Shown: positions 1 through 6,518 of the stretch, one piece after another
How the letters are laid out: the number at the start of each line of letters is the position of its first letter
Position numbering within the stretch: the stretch's first letter is position 1
Assembly: GCA_910578845.1 (NCBI GenBank)
Contig: CAJTSL010000098.1
Coordinates: forward strand, 1-7,637
DNA length: 7,637 nucleotides
Reading direction: 5' to 3'
From: an uncultured Lachnospiraceae bacterium
Lineage (GTDB): Bacteria > Bacillota > Clostridia > Lachnospirales > Lachnospiraceae
Position numbers and translations under genes: made by a program
Notes under the pieces: model-generated
Told to the model about the DNA's origin: nothing
The model's database searches: none
Seen by the model: the letters and a program-made list of their open reading frames with translations, nothing else

Positions 1-55
1 CGCTATCAGCGTCGGCACAAATTCGCGGTTGAAAAATCTTTGATTTTTCAACCTA
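1..55. repeat. Gene-end dispersed repeat, copy 1 (cut by window edge)
   Basis: This copy matches 7584-7637 in the same orientation. The first 37 bases and the last 13 are identical; only the hairpin loop differs (CTTTG here, TTTT there). It holds two hairpins: the right half of a GACGCT/AGCGTC palindrome (1-13, its first two bases fall outside the window) and an A/T-rich stem at 27-53. Its last three bases are the TAG stop codon of rnz read on the minus strand, so the repeat begins exactly at the end of that gene. The full length is unknown because the window cuts it. It encodes nothing. The match is seen directly; calling it a dispersed family is inferred from only two copies. Confidence 0.85.
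27..53 (-). terminator. Stem-loop directly after rnz; possible 3'-end structure
   Basis: A perfect 12-bp stem (27-38 with 42-53) with a 3-base loop begins directly after the rnz stop codon. The stem is A/T-rich (GGTTGAAAAATC arm). On the minus strand it is followed by CGCGAATTTG rather than a run of T, so it is not a canonical intrinsic terminator. It may mark or stabilise the 3' end of the rnz transcript. The same stem is kept in the copy at 7610-7635. Confidence 0.35.
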
Positions 56-961
56 TTCTTCATATAACAAGTCTACACTCTTTCCATCCTTTCCCGCAAT
101 AGCTTTTGGGAAAATTTTCCTGACTTCCTGCATATAATCTTCCGCTCTTACGAGTGAAGGGCTAAAATGTGTCAGCCACAGTTCCTTGGCCTTCGCATCT
201 CTTGCCAGGGCTGCCGCCTCGTAAAAGGTCATGTGCTTATATTCTTTCGCTTTCTGTTTCTTCTCCGGCTCGCCGTACATTCCTTCACAGATGAACAAAT
301 CCGCCTCTTTAGCATTCCTGACAATGCTCTCAGTCGGACGCGTATCCGTGCAATATGTCACTTTAATCCCTTTACGCGGCGCGCCTAACACCATATCCGG
401 CGTCCATGTCCCCTGCTCAGTCTCGATCGTTTCTCCTTTTTGTAAGCGGTTCCAATATTTTCTGTCGATACCAAAGCTTTGCGCTTTTTCGATATCAAAT
501 TTCCCGATTCTGTCCACCACAATATTATATCCATAGCAAGTAACGTTGTGATTGACTTTAAACGCCTCTATCCGAAAACCGTCAAATTCCAGCTTTTGTT
601 CCGCTTCCGTCAGTTCAAGGCACTCAATGGAAAAAGGCAGCTCCGGTGCAATGATGCGCAGCGCTGCCACTACCTTTGTCAAACCTTTCGGGCCTATTAA
701 AAGAAGCGGTTCTGTCCGCTCAGCATTGCCCATCGTAAGAAGCATGCCCGGCAGCCCGCTGATATGATCTGCATGAAAATGTGTAAAGCAGATAATATCT
801 ATCGGCTTAGGGCTCCATCCTTTCTCCTTCATTGCAATCTGCGTGCCTTCCCCGCAGTCAATCAATATACTCTTCCCATTATATCTTGCCATCAGGGAGG
901 TAAGCCATCTGTATGGCAGCGGCATCATCCCCCCTGTCCCAAGCAAACAAACATCTAACAT
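53..961 (-). CDS. rnz: Ribonuclease Z (tRNA 3' processing endonuclease)
   Basis: This metallo-beta-lactamase-fold, zinc-dependent endoribonuclease removes 3' trailers from tRNA precursors in the cytoplasm. The product is 302 aa from the start chosen here, the usual length of the short bacterial form. Visible family marks are the opening LLGTGG strand, the zinc motif THFHADH (H61, H63, D65, H66), further ligand candidates H138 (KVNHN), D206 (CTDTRPT) and H265 (LTHFS), and H243 in KHMTF. Residues about 153-180 (FDIEKAQSFGI through LQKGET) match the flexible exosite arm that grips the tRNA elbow. A second in-frame ATG lies 12 bases upstream at 973, but the AAAGG there sits only one base from it. 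The ATG at 961 leaves a GGA at normal spacing and matches how family members begin (MLDVCLLGTGG). The gene follows the small four-cysteine gene with a 75-base gap and no terminator, so the two are probably co-transcribed. Function is nearly certain; the start is less so. Confidence 0.95.
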   Translation of the reverse strand: MLDVCLLGTGGMMPLPYRWLTSLMARYNGKSILIDCGEGTQIAMKEKGWSPKPIDIICFTHFHADHISGLPGMLLTMGNAERTEPLLLIGPKGLTKVVAALRIIAPELPFSIECLELTEAEQKLEFDGFRIEAFKVNHNVTCYGYNIVVDRIGKFDIEKAQSFGIDRKYWNRLQKGETIETEQGTWTPDMVLGAPRKGIKVTYCTDTRPTESIVRNAKEADLFICEGMYGEPEKKQKAKEYKHMTFYEAAALARDAKAKELWLTHFSPSLVRAEDYMQEVRKIFPKAIAGKDGKSVDLLYEE

Positions 962-1036
962 AACAATATCCATGCCTTTCTTGCAGACGATGGCACTTTC
1001 AGCCTGATCAGTGTCCGCGGAAGCACGGCATAGAGC

Positions 1037-1300
1037 CTATAGCAGTTCCCTTTGCAGCTTCCGTTCCACCGGATTTTGGAATCCGGCAATGATCTTAGCA
1101 TAACAGTCTTCGCATAGGTCGAACAGATGCGTTTCACCGTCTTTCTCGCTGAAATATCCGAAATCATGCGAAATATGAATACACTCTTCTTTTAAAATGC
1201 CATTTTCTACCAATAAATTTCTGTTGCAACAATTACAAATAACTGCCGTCAGTTTATTTTCTCTTGCCGCCGTTTCTTTGTCAATAAGATAAGTCCTCAT
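1037..1300 (-). CDS. Small four-cysteine (zinc-ribbon-like) protein, unknown function
   Basis: An 87-residue soluble protein with two cysteine pairs, C22-x-x-C25 and C63-x-x-C66, which would suit binding of one zinc ion in a ribbon or treble-clef fold. An extra cysteine sits at C24 and another at C40. Between the pairs lies an acidic/aromatic stretch with FGYFSEKDGE (47-56), followed by FDLCEDCY. From memory, similar short proteins with this central stretch occur in many clostridia as uncharacterised proteins; I cannot verify that here. No signal peptide or membrane segment is visible. The start is well supported: AGGAGGG lies five bases before the ATG and a promoter lies about 70 bases upstream. 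It is the first gene of a likely two-gene unit with rnz, which hints at an RNA- or translation-related role, but this is only context. It is a real gene, judging by the strong RBS, own promoter and conserved-looking cysteine spacing. Confidence 0.85.
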   Translation of the reverse strand: MRTYLIDKETAARENKLTAVICNCCNRNLLVENGILKEECIHISHDFGYFSEKDGETHLFDLCEDCYAKIIAGFQNPVERKLQRELL

Positions 1301-1305
1301 CTTTA

Positions 1306-1312
1306 CCCTCCT
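1306..1312 (-). promoter_or_regulatory. Strong ribosome binding site of the four-cysteine protein gene
   Basis: Minus-strand AGGAGGG lies five bases before the ATG at 1300. This near-perfect Shine-Dalgarno is the best in the window and supports both the reality and the start of the 87-aa gene. Confidence 0.85.
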
Positions 1313-1370
1313 GTACCTACATAAACAGCATCGTTATAAGTGTCTTGTTCCGACATTTCCTGTCTTCATC

Positions 1371-1399
1371 ATTATAGCAACTTGAAATATGTAAAAACA
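1371..1399 (-). promoter_or_regulatory. Sigma-A-type promoter with extended -10 for the small gene and rnz
   Basis: On the minus strand the -10 is TATAAT (1371-1376), preceded by TGC, giving the extended -10 form TGnTATAAT. The -35 region at 17-base spacing is weak (TGTTTT, 1394-1399). Transcription would start near 1364, leaving a leader of about 65 bases before the ATG at 1300. The promoter lies in the 122-base gap after the tsaB-rimI gene. I see no terminator in that gap, so read-through from the upstream operon is also possible. Confidence 0.7.
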
Positions 1400-1422
1400 G
1401 TGGTAAATATTCGATCTGCTTC

Positions 1423-2559
1423 CTATCTCTTCCACATTATCATAGCATCTTCTATCGGTTTTTCATAAAAATTAGGACGGATTCCTTCCGAACGGAACCC
1501 TAGCTTCTCATATACGTGGATCGCTGCATCATTGCTTACCCTTACTTCTAACGTGAATGCTGTCAGTCCGTCACGATAACCGTCTTCTATCAGATATTGC
1601 AGCATTTTGTATCCGATTCCTTTATTACGCTCTTCTTTGTCCACGACCACATTGGTAATATTTCCTTCTCCTACCGCTATTAACATGCCACAGCCGCCGA
1701 CTACCTTGCCGCCTATCTCGGCCACATAATATCTGGCGTCTTTTCTGGTAATCATTTCCAGAAAAGAATCCCTCGACCATGGCATGGAAAAAGTCTCCTC
1801 TTCTAGCTGGCTGATACGCTCCACATCAGCGCTTTTCATTTTCCTGATATGGATCTGCTCTTGCCTTTCGCGCTCTGCCTGCGACAAACGCAGGTATTCG
1901 GGCGCATGCTCTTCCCCGCTCTCTACCCTTCCTTGTGCATAATAAAGACATCCTAGCGCGCCAATGCTTGCTGCGCGCTGCCTGTTCATATGTGCCGGCG
2001 AAACAGTATATGGCACCTGCATCAGCGCTTTCATGCTTTCTTTAAAAACAGGCACGCCATCCCCTAAGAAAATCACTTCCCTGCCAAGTACATTTAACGC
2101 CTGCGCAATTTCCGCAAAGGCAACCGCGCATTGTCCTTTTATAATTTCCAGACAATACGTCCCCTCTTTGGGCAAAAAAGCGTAAACCCCCGTATAGACC
2201 TGATTCCTTCTGGCATCCATAATGGGACAGACTAATTTATCCGTACCGTACAAATTATAGGCAAGGCCCTCAAGCGTAGGCACTGCGACAATTGGCTTCC
2301 CCGTAGCGAAAGCAAGGCCTTTGGCGGTGGCGCTGCCAATCCTAAGCCCGGTAAAAGATCCCGGGCCTGCTGCAACCGCAATACCGTCTATCTCATGAAA
2401 ATCAAGGTCTATCATCTTTCGGATCTCATCTAACATCGGCAATAATGTCTGCGAATGTGTCTTTTTATATTGGATTGTATATTCTGCCAGTAATATCTCG
2501 TCTTCTACCACTGCCACAGACGCAACTAGCCCGGAACTGTCCAACGCTATCAGCTTCAT
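1423..2559 (-). CDS. tsaB-rimI: TsaB-RimI fusion: t6A synthesis subunit fused to protein N-acetyltransferase
   Basis: A 378-aa two-domain cytoplasmic protein. Residues 1 to about 228 are TsaB, the ASKHA-fold partner that binds TsaD and TsaE during N6-threonylcarbamoyladenosine (t6A37) formation on tRNA. Its marks are the starting MKLIALDSS, the GPGSFTGLRIG motif (65-75) and the DARRNQVY segment (115-122). Residues about 237-378 are a GNAT domain of the RimI type, which acetylates protein N-termini (ribosomal protein S18 in E. coli): MPWSRDSF (259-266), acetyl-CoA loop RNKGIG (311-316), LEVRVSNDAAIHVYEKLGF (337-355; Y350 is the likely general acid) and a C-terminal region with IRPNFY. A charged linker (about 226-236, AERERQEQ) joins them. 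One uninterrupted frame covers both, and each half is near the length of the free-standing protein. The gene starts 18 bases after tsaE with AAAGGA about 11 bases upstream. TsaD, the catalytic partner, is not in this window. Confidence 0.95.
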   Translation of the reverse strand: MKLIALDSSGLVASVAVVEDEILLAEYTIQYKKTHSQTLLPMLDEIRKMIDLDFHEIDGIAVAAGPGSFTGLRIGSATAKGLAFATGKPIVAVPTLEGLAYNLYGTDKLVCPIMDARRNQVYTGVYAFLPKEGTYCLEIIKGQCAVAFAEIAQALNVLGREVIFLGDGVPVFKESMKALMQVPYTVSPAHMNRQRAASIGALGCLYYAQGRVESGEEHAPEYLRLSQAERERQEQIHIRKMKSADVERISQLEEETFSMPWSRDSFLEMITRKDARYYVAEIGGKVVGGCGMLIAVGEGNITNVVVDKEERNKGIGYKMLQYLIEDGYRDGLTAFTLEVRVSNDAAIHVYEKLGFRSEGIRPNFYEKPIEDAMIMWKR

Positions 2560-2577
2560 TTATAACCGTGTCCTTTC

Positions 2578-3039
2578 TTATCCTTGCAAGCCAGTACCGT
2601 CTGGCACAGCCATTTCTTCTATCCTGATTGTCCTATAATCAAAACCTTCCGCCAAGTCTTTCTCAATTGTGATCCGGAAATGCTTGGCAGGCATCAGTTC
2701 TTCTATTAGGTTCGCCCATTCCACCAGGCAGATCCCTTCTCCATAGAAGTATTCTTCATACCCGATTTCATCCATCTCTTCTATATCGCCAATCCGGTAT
2801 ACATCGAAATGATAAAAGGGAATCCTTCCCTCTTCATAGACCTGCAAAATCGTAAAAGTCGGACTGTTAACAGGCTCTGCTATGCCAAGCCCTGCTGCCA
2901 TGCCTTGCGTAAAAACAGTTTTCCCTACGCCCAAATCACCGATCAAAGAATACACCTGCCCTGGCAGCGCATTTTCCCCTATTTTTTTCCCCAATGCAAA
3001 TGTTTCCTGCGCGCTATGCGTTTCTATTATCTGATCCAT
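2578..3039 (-). CDS. tsaE: TsaE, ATPase of the tRNA t6A synthesis complex
   Basis: A 153-aa P-loop ATPase needed to reset the TsaB-TsaD complex during t6A37 formation in bacterial tRNAs. Motifs in order are the Walker A GDLGVGKT (34-41), the NSPTF switch segment (58-62), HFDVYR with the acidic metal-binding D79 (77-82), and VEW (106-108) near the C-terminal half. The length is typical for the family (about 150 aa). It sits 19 bases after the ycxB-like gene and 18 bases before tsaB-rimI, the usual tsaE-tsaB-rimI order in clostridia. Its ribosome binding site is modest (AAAAGG about 11 bases before the ATG), which may mean translation partly coupled to the upstream gene. No defects are visible. 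Confidence 0.96.
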   Translation of the reverse strand: MDQIIETHSAQETFALGKKIGENALPGQVYSLIGDLGVGKTVFTQGMAAGLGIAEPVNSPTFTILQVYEEGRIPFYHFDVYRIGDIEEMDEIGYEEYFYGEGICLVEWANLIEELMPAKHFRITIEKDLAEGFDYRTIRIEEMAVPDGTGLQG

Positions 3040-3058
3040 TTTCTCTTTTACCTTTTCT

Positions 3059-3535
3059 TTAACCTCGGATCCGCACTTTCTTCGGAGGCATATGTGTGGA
3101 AATCATCTCTATCACTTTATATTTGTTCTCTCCCATATCTTTCTTTGGGAAAATACAGGCGCTGGCACGTGCTGTATACACGACAATGCTACTGCCCGTA
3201 GAAACCGCTTTATGCATATCTTCCCATTTCTGGCTGTCCACTTCTCCGTCCTGGGACACCTCGATCCCTTCCTCTGTCAGTTTATAATGCAACGGCTTCT
3301 TAAACGCAGGATTCAACATCTGCTGCCTGGAACGCAGGAAAAGCGACCACGGCTGATATAGCAATACAATCATCCCTAAAACCAAAAACGTAATCTGTCT
3401 GTCCATAAAATAAACGATTAAAAGAAGCGCGCCAACCACAGTTCCCAGAACGCCAATAAAGCTACTGTAAGTATGGTGCATCATATAGTCATATAAAATG
3501 CCCGCTTCCATTTTCACATCAAATTCAACTTCCAT
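3059..3535 (-). CDS. YcxB-like small membrane protein
   Basis: A 158-aa protein with an N-terminal soluble segment (1-22), two hydrophobic helices (about 25-43 and 48-67) and a C-terminal soluble domain (about 72-158). The domain pattern HYKLTEEGIEVS followed by a W (W104) in a strand resembles the YcxB-like family, in which a two-helix hairpin anchors a small beta-rich domain. In that family the biological role is not established; proposing one here would be a guess. The C-terminal end is basic (PPKKVRIRG). It is the first gene of the operon that continues with tsaE and tsaB-rimI, directly after a strong promoter. The start is supported by AAAGG ten bases upstream and by a stop-free reading only from this ATG. 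The family call rests on topology and a few motif residues, so it is moderately sure. Confidence 0.8.
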   Translation of the reverse strand: MEVEFDVKMEAGILYDYMMHHTYSSFIGVLGTVVGALLLIVYFMDRQITFLVLGMIVLLYQPWSLFLRSRQQMLNPAFKKPLHYKLTEEGIEVSQDGEVDSQKWEDMHKAVSTGSSIVVYTARASACIFPKKDMGENKYKVIEMISTHMPPKKVRIRG

Positions 3536-3553
3536 TTATCTTCCGCCTTTCTG

Positions 3554-3611
3554 CTTTCCTCTCTATTAGGAAAAGCGCATTCCGGTTAGCGTTCTAGACA
3601 CGCTTTAGAAC
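3554..3611 (-). promoter_or_regulatory. Structured leader with mutually exclusive hairpins before the t6A operon
   Basis: Between the promoter and the ycxB-like start the minus-strand leader can pair in several competing ways. GTTCTA/TAGAAC (3606-3611 with 3591-3596) overlaps AGCGT/ACGCT (3600-3604 with 3588-3592) and AAAGCG/CGCTTT (3601-3606 with 3572-3577). The last excludes a 7-bp stem with one bulge, CTTTTCCT/AGGAAAG (3568-3575 with 3554-3560), which ends three bases before the AAAGG ribosome binding site (3546-3550). Such overlap could allow a switch, but no known riboswitch or T-box is recognised and no terminator-type U run is present. Confidence 0.35.
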
Positions 3612-3624
3612 TTCTCTTCACACT

Positions 3625-3652
3625 ATTATACTTATTTTCGTCCAAAGTGCAA
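3625..3652 (-). promoter_or_regulatory. Sigma-A-type promoter of the ycxB-like/tsaE/tsaB-rimI operon
   Basis: On the minus strand, TTGCAC (3647-3652) and a perfect TATAAT (3625-3630) are separated by 16 bases. Transcription would start near 3618, giving a leader of roughly 80 bases. It is the best promoter in the window and lies between the terminator of the transporter operon and the first gene of the next operon. Confidence 0.8.
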
Positions 3653-3654
3653 GA

Positions 3655-3701
3655 CCCGACTTTCAGGACGACAAGCCCCGGCGGCTTTCAGATGACAAGC
3701 C
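3655..3701. repeat. Imperfect 23/24-base tandem repeat upstream of the -35 box
   Basis: Two adjacent units, 3678-3701 and 3655-3677. On the minus strand both read GGCTTGTC, then ATC or GTCC, then TGAAAG and a C/G-rich end. The second unit ends two bases before the -35 box. The spacing of about two helical turns and this position would suit a direct-repeat activator or repressor site, but no known operator is recognised. The first unit can also form a small GGCTT/AAGCC hairpin. Confidence 0.6.
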
Positions 3702-3720
3702 ATTAGGCAATATGTCAGGC

Positions 3721-3753
3721 AAAAAGAAGAATGCCCTATATGGGACATTCTTC
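3721..3753 (-). terminator. Intrinsic terminator of the ABC transporter operon
   Basis: Minus-strand stem GAAGAATGTCC (3743-3753) pairs with GGGCATTCTTC (3726-3736), an 11-bp stem with one G-T pair and the 6-base loop CATATA. It is followed directly by TTTTT (3721-3725). It lies 37 bases past the permease stop codon. Confidence 0.92.
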
Positions 3754-3790
3754 AATGTTAGAAAGATATGTGAAGCAGGGATTTCTTGCA

Positions 3791-5011
3791 CTATTCATGC
3801 CGTAACGCCTCAATAGGACTCAGCCGCGCCGCCTTCCTTGCCGGATAAATGCCGAAGAAAATACCGACCGCGGAAGAAAAAAGCGTCGCCCCGATAATCG
3901 TAGACACCTGTGTCCTAGCCGTCACGCCGACAATCGAACATACAAGATTACCGCCTAATATGCCAAAGCCAATCCCGATGATCCCACCTAGCATCGTAAT
4001 GATACCGGCTTCCGCCAGAAACTGCAACAAGATAGAACCGGTCCTTGCCCCTAGCGCTTTCCGGATACCGATTTCCCTCGTCCGCTCTGTAACGGATACA
4101 AGCATAATGTTCATGACACCGATACCGCCGACTAACAGGGAAATCGCCGCTACAAAAGATATGAACAATGTAACGATTCCCAGGATACTGTCAAATTGTG
4201 CAGACATATCTGATATGCTTTGCACTAAGATCTGCCCTTCGCCACGCGCATCATATTTATTTTCTAAAAGGTTCACCGCACTCTGTGCTACTTCCGTACA
4301 ATATTCCGTGCTTTCTGCAAAAATAATCATATCATTGTATTCTTCAATATAGAAATAGAAATCATTCCCCATTACCGAAATAGGCAATTCTATATTAATG
4401 AATTGATTCGAGCCGCTGTTCACGAAGCTCGTCGCGCTGTCTTCCCGGATGCCAATGATTGTAAGCTCCTGCGTAATGCCATATAAAGTCAGCTCAAAGC
4501 TCATGCCGATGACATCCGTTGTCCCATACAAGTTAATAGCGCTGCTCTCAGGAATGACGCATACACGGTTCCCGCCATCCACCTCCGATTTTGAAAAATA
4601 CCTTCCCTTGACAATAGGGCCGCCGGAAGCGGTATAATATTCTAATCCTTCATTGCCTGCCGATACTCTTGCCTCAAAATTCCCTTTCGGGCCGTTAGCC
4701 GTTCCCCATCCGCCCATTACAGGCGTAGCGCCTTTGACATGGTCTATCTTTTCTATGATCATGTCAAAATCATCCTGCGAAAACCGCATGGTCGTCGTGT
4801 CTAACGTCGTATCCAGATATAACTCTACCATGCCGCTCCCTATGCTTTCCAGCTCATCGTTGATCTGCCCCCTTACACCATTTCCTATTGCCATGATCAT
4901 AATAACGGAGGCAATGCCGATGATGATTCCCAGCATGGTAAGAACAGAGCGGCCTTTATTGCTTTTGATGTTCATCAGGGCAATCTTAATATATTCCCAT
5001 ATCTGTGCCAT
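3791..5011 (-). CDS. MacB/FtsX-type ABC transporter permease
   Basis: The 406-aa membrane subunit of a type VII (MacB-like, mechanotransmission) ABC transporter. Topology is one N-terminal membrane helix (about 22-45), a large extracytoplasmic domain (about 48-272) and three C-terminal helices (about 275-303, 329-357, 370-390). Family marks are SNKGRSVLTMLGIIIGIASV (17-36), the cytoplasmic loop TERTREIGIRKALGA (308-322) that contacts the ATPase, and the ending YPARKAARLSPIEALRHE (389-406). Unlike Gram-negative MacB, the ATPase is a separate protein. The gene follows the adaptor by 25 bases with AAGGAG and GAGAGG upstream of the ATG, and it is the last gene of the operon before a terminator. 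Substrate is not deducible; relatives export peptides, antimicrobials or lipoproteins, or act as stress sensors. No defects are visible. Confidence 0.95.
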   Translation of the reverse strand: MAQIWEYIKIALMNIKSNKGRSVLTMLGIIIGIASVIMIMAIGNGVRGQINDELESIGSGMVELYLDTTLDTTTMRFSQDDFDMIIEKIDHVKGATPVMGGWGTANGPKGNFEARVSAGNEGLEYYTASGGPIVKGRYFSKSEVDGGNRVCVIPESSAINLYGTTDVIGMSFELTLYGITQELTIIGIREDSATSFVNSGSNQFINIELPISVMGNDFYFYIEEYNDMIIFAESTEYCTEVAQSAVNLLENKYDARGEGQILVQSISDMSAQFDSILGIVTLFISFVAAISLLVGGIGVMNIMLVSVTERTREIGIRKALGARTGSILLQFLAEAGIITMLGGIIGIGFGILGGNLVCSIVGVTARTQVSTIIGATLFSSAVGIFFGIYPARKAARLSPIEALRHE

Positions 5012-5036
5012 TTCTTAAGCCCTCTCCTTCCCGGTT

Positions 5037-6476
5037 TCATCCCATCGGAATTGCTGTAACTGCCATGCCTTCTTCCAGATAAGCGCCAGAGCCGCTTACA
5101 ATCTGGTCCCCTTCCTGTAACCCTTCCTTAACCTCGCAGAAAATATCTGAGGAGATGCCTGTGACAATGCCTTTCCTGACCAAAACGCCGTTTTCCACCG
5201 CATAGACAAAGTCTCCGTTCTTATCGCTATTAATGACTTCTATCGGCACAACCAGCACCTGTTCGGCAAAAGCCGTATGAACCGCTACCTTTGCCTCTAC
5301 GCCCAGGAAAATGCTAGAATCCGGGTTTTCAATCTGGATATCCACACCGACTACCGCTGCCCCACTGGCATTGGTCGTTGCCATACCGTCAATCTTGGCG
5401 ATAACGCCCTGATAGGTATTCCCTGCAATCGTCACATCAGCGTCCTGCCCTAATGCAATTTTCTCCAGATCATATTTGGATACGGCAATCTCTACTTTCA
5501 CTTTCTCGGTGCTCTCTAACGTGACCATCTGCGTGCCAACTGCGGGCGTGCTCCCCTCTACCGCAGAAACAGAAGTGACGACACCGTTGAAATCCGCTGT
5601 GACGCCATTTTCCACGACCTCTATGGAAGAAATAGTTTCTTCTGCATTCATATTCTCTATCTGTGTATTGGCGATCAGTTGGTTCCTGCTGCCGCTATCG
5701 AGCGAACCGCTCTCTGATGCGCTCTTTTGCGATTTCATCTCCGCTTTATATTCTTTGTAGGCAGCAATCTTATCCTGGTACTCATTCACTTCTTTCTGCC
5801 ACATTTCAATCTCACTGTTGTGCTGTTGTTCATATGTATTAAGCTGGATCAGCTTCTGCAAATTCATATATTCTTCCGAACCTGGATCATTCGACCAATC
5901 CAAGAGGGAGATCTGTAACAGCGCGCCTTCATAAGCAAGCGCATCCTGCTTATCTTTAATTTTTTTGTTCAGTTCTTTGACATAATTTTCTGAATCGGCA
6001 ATCTGCTGCTCTAATACACCTAAGTTGATATTAGCCTCTCCCAGCTCACTGATGTATTTATTGTTTTTGATCATCGAGCTTTCATAGCTGCCTTCGCTTG
6101 ATTGGAGTTTCAACTGCGCCAGTGTTTTCTCCTCAGCCAGCGCTTCTGCGTCATAGGAATATAATTTCTCACCTTTTTTGACATTATCTCCCTCAGTGAC
6201 ATCTACCTCTCCGATTTTTACGGCAACGTCTGCAAAATAGGTCTTGCTTTCCTCGCTCTTGACCGTGCCACTCGTACTTAACACTTGCTCAACATCATCT
6301 CTTACGACCGGGGAGGTATATACTGCCATCGGCGTATTCTTCGCGATCATGGAACCTACGCCAAAATACAGGGCGATGACTACAACGATGCCCCCCAAAA
6401 TGCATCTTTTGACAATTTTTTTCTTTTTCGCCTTATCCATAGGCGTTTTTTCTTTTTTCTCTTTCTTCTCTTTCAT
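5037..6476 (-). CDS. HlyD/MacA-type adaptor subunit of the ABC exporter
   Basis: A 479-aa membrane-anchored adaptor. A very lysine-rich N-terminus (1-24) precedes one membrane helix (about 24-42), leaving the rest outside the cell. Then come a first half-lipoyl/barrel strand set (about 55-110, with TSGTVKSEESKTYF), a long helical coiled-coil hairpin (about 112-255, rich in E, K, Q and L), a serine-rich link (250-265), the second half-lipoyl segment (about 290-322, VTADFNGVVTSVSAVEGS), a beta-barrel (about 325-400) and a membrane-proximal domain to the end (GLQEGDQIVSGSGAYLEEGM). This is the MacA-like order. Such adaptors in Gram-positives join the permease without a TolC channel. The start has AAAGGAG but 13 bases away, longer than usual; an in-frame stop rules out extension, while Met13 at 6440 is a weak alternative. 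It is separated from the ATPase gene by the palindromic element. Confidence 0.93.
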   Translation of the reverse strand: MKEKKEKKEKTPMDKAKKKKIVKRCILGGIVVVIALYFGVGSMIAKNTPMAVYTSPVVRDDVEQVLSTSGTVKSEESKTYFADVAVKIGEVDVTEGDNVKKGEKLYSYDAEALAEEKTLAQLKLQSSEGSYESSMIKNNKYISELGEANINLGVLEQQIADSENYVKELNKKIKDKQDALAYEGALLQISLLDWSNDPGSEEYMNLQKLIQLNTYEQQHNSEIEMWQKEVNEYQDKIAAYKEYKAEMKSQKSASESGSLDSGSRNQLIANTQIENMNAEETISSIEVVENGVTADFNGVVTSVSAVEGSTPAVGTQMVTLESTEKVKVEIAVSKYDLEKIALGQDADVTIAGNTYQGVIAKIDGMATTNASGAAVVGVDIQIENPDSSIFLGVEAKVAVHTAFAEQVLVVPIEVINSDKNGDFVYAVENGVLVRKGIVTGISSDIFCEVKEGLQEGDQIVSGSGAYLEEGMAVTAIPMG

Positions 6477-6518
6477 TCTTATGATTATGCTCCTTTCACA
6501 GCTTGCGGTTTTCAGGCG

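Noticed and set aside
27..53. Canonical rho-independent terminator after rnz
   Set aside because: The stem is A/T-rich and is not followed by a T run on the minus strand, so I list it only as a possible 3'-end structure.
1301..1422. tRNA or small RNA gene in the gap after tsaB-rimI
   Set aside because: No cloverleaf, T-loop motif or terminator is visible; the gap is explained by the promoter and leader of the next gene.
2809..3201. Plus-strand 130-codon open frame spanning tsaE and the ycxB-like gene
   Set aside because: It crosses two well-supported minus-strand genes and has no recognisable domain.
3655..3701. CRISPR array
   Set aside because: Only two imperfect adjacent units with no spacers and no cas genes nearby.
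3849..4352. Plus-strand 167-codon open frame
   Set aside because: It lies fully antisense to the permease gene, has no ribosome binding site and shows a proline/serine/isoleucine-rich composition typical of a mirror of a membrane-protein gene.
4653..5018. Plus-strand 121-codon open frame
   Set aside because: It is antisense to the N-terminal part of the permease; its composition mirrors that gene and it has no family features.
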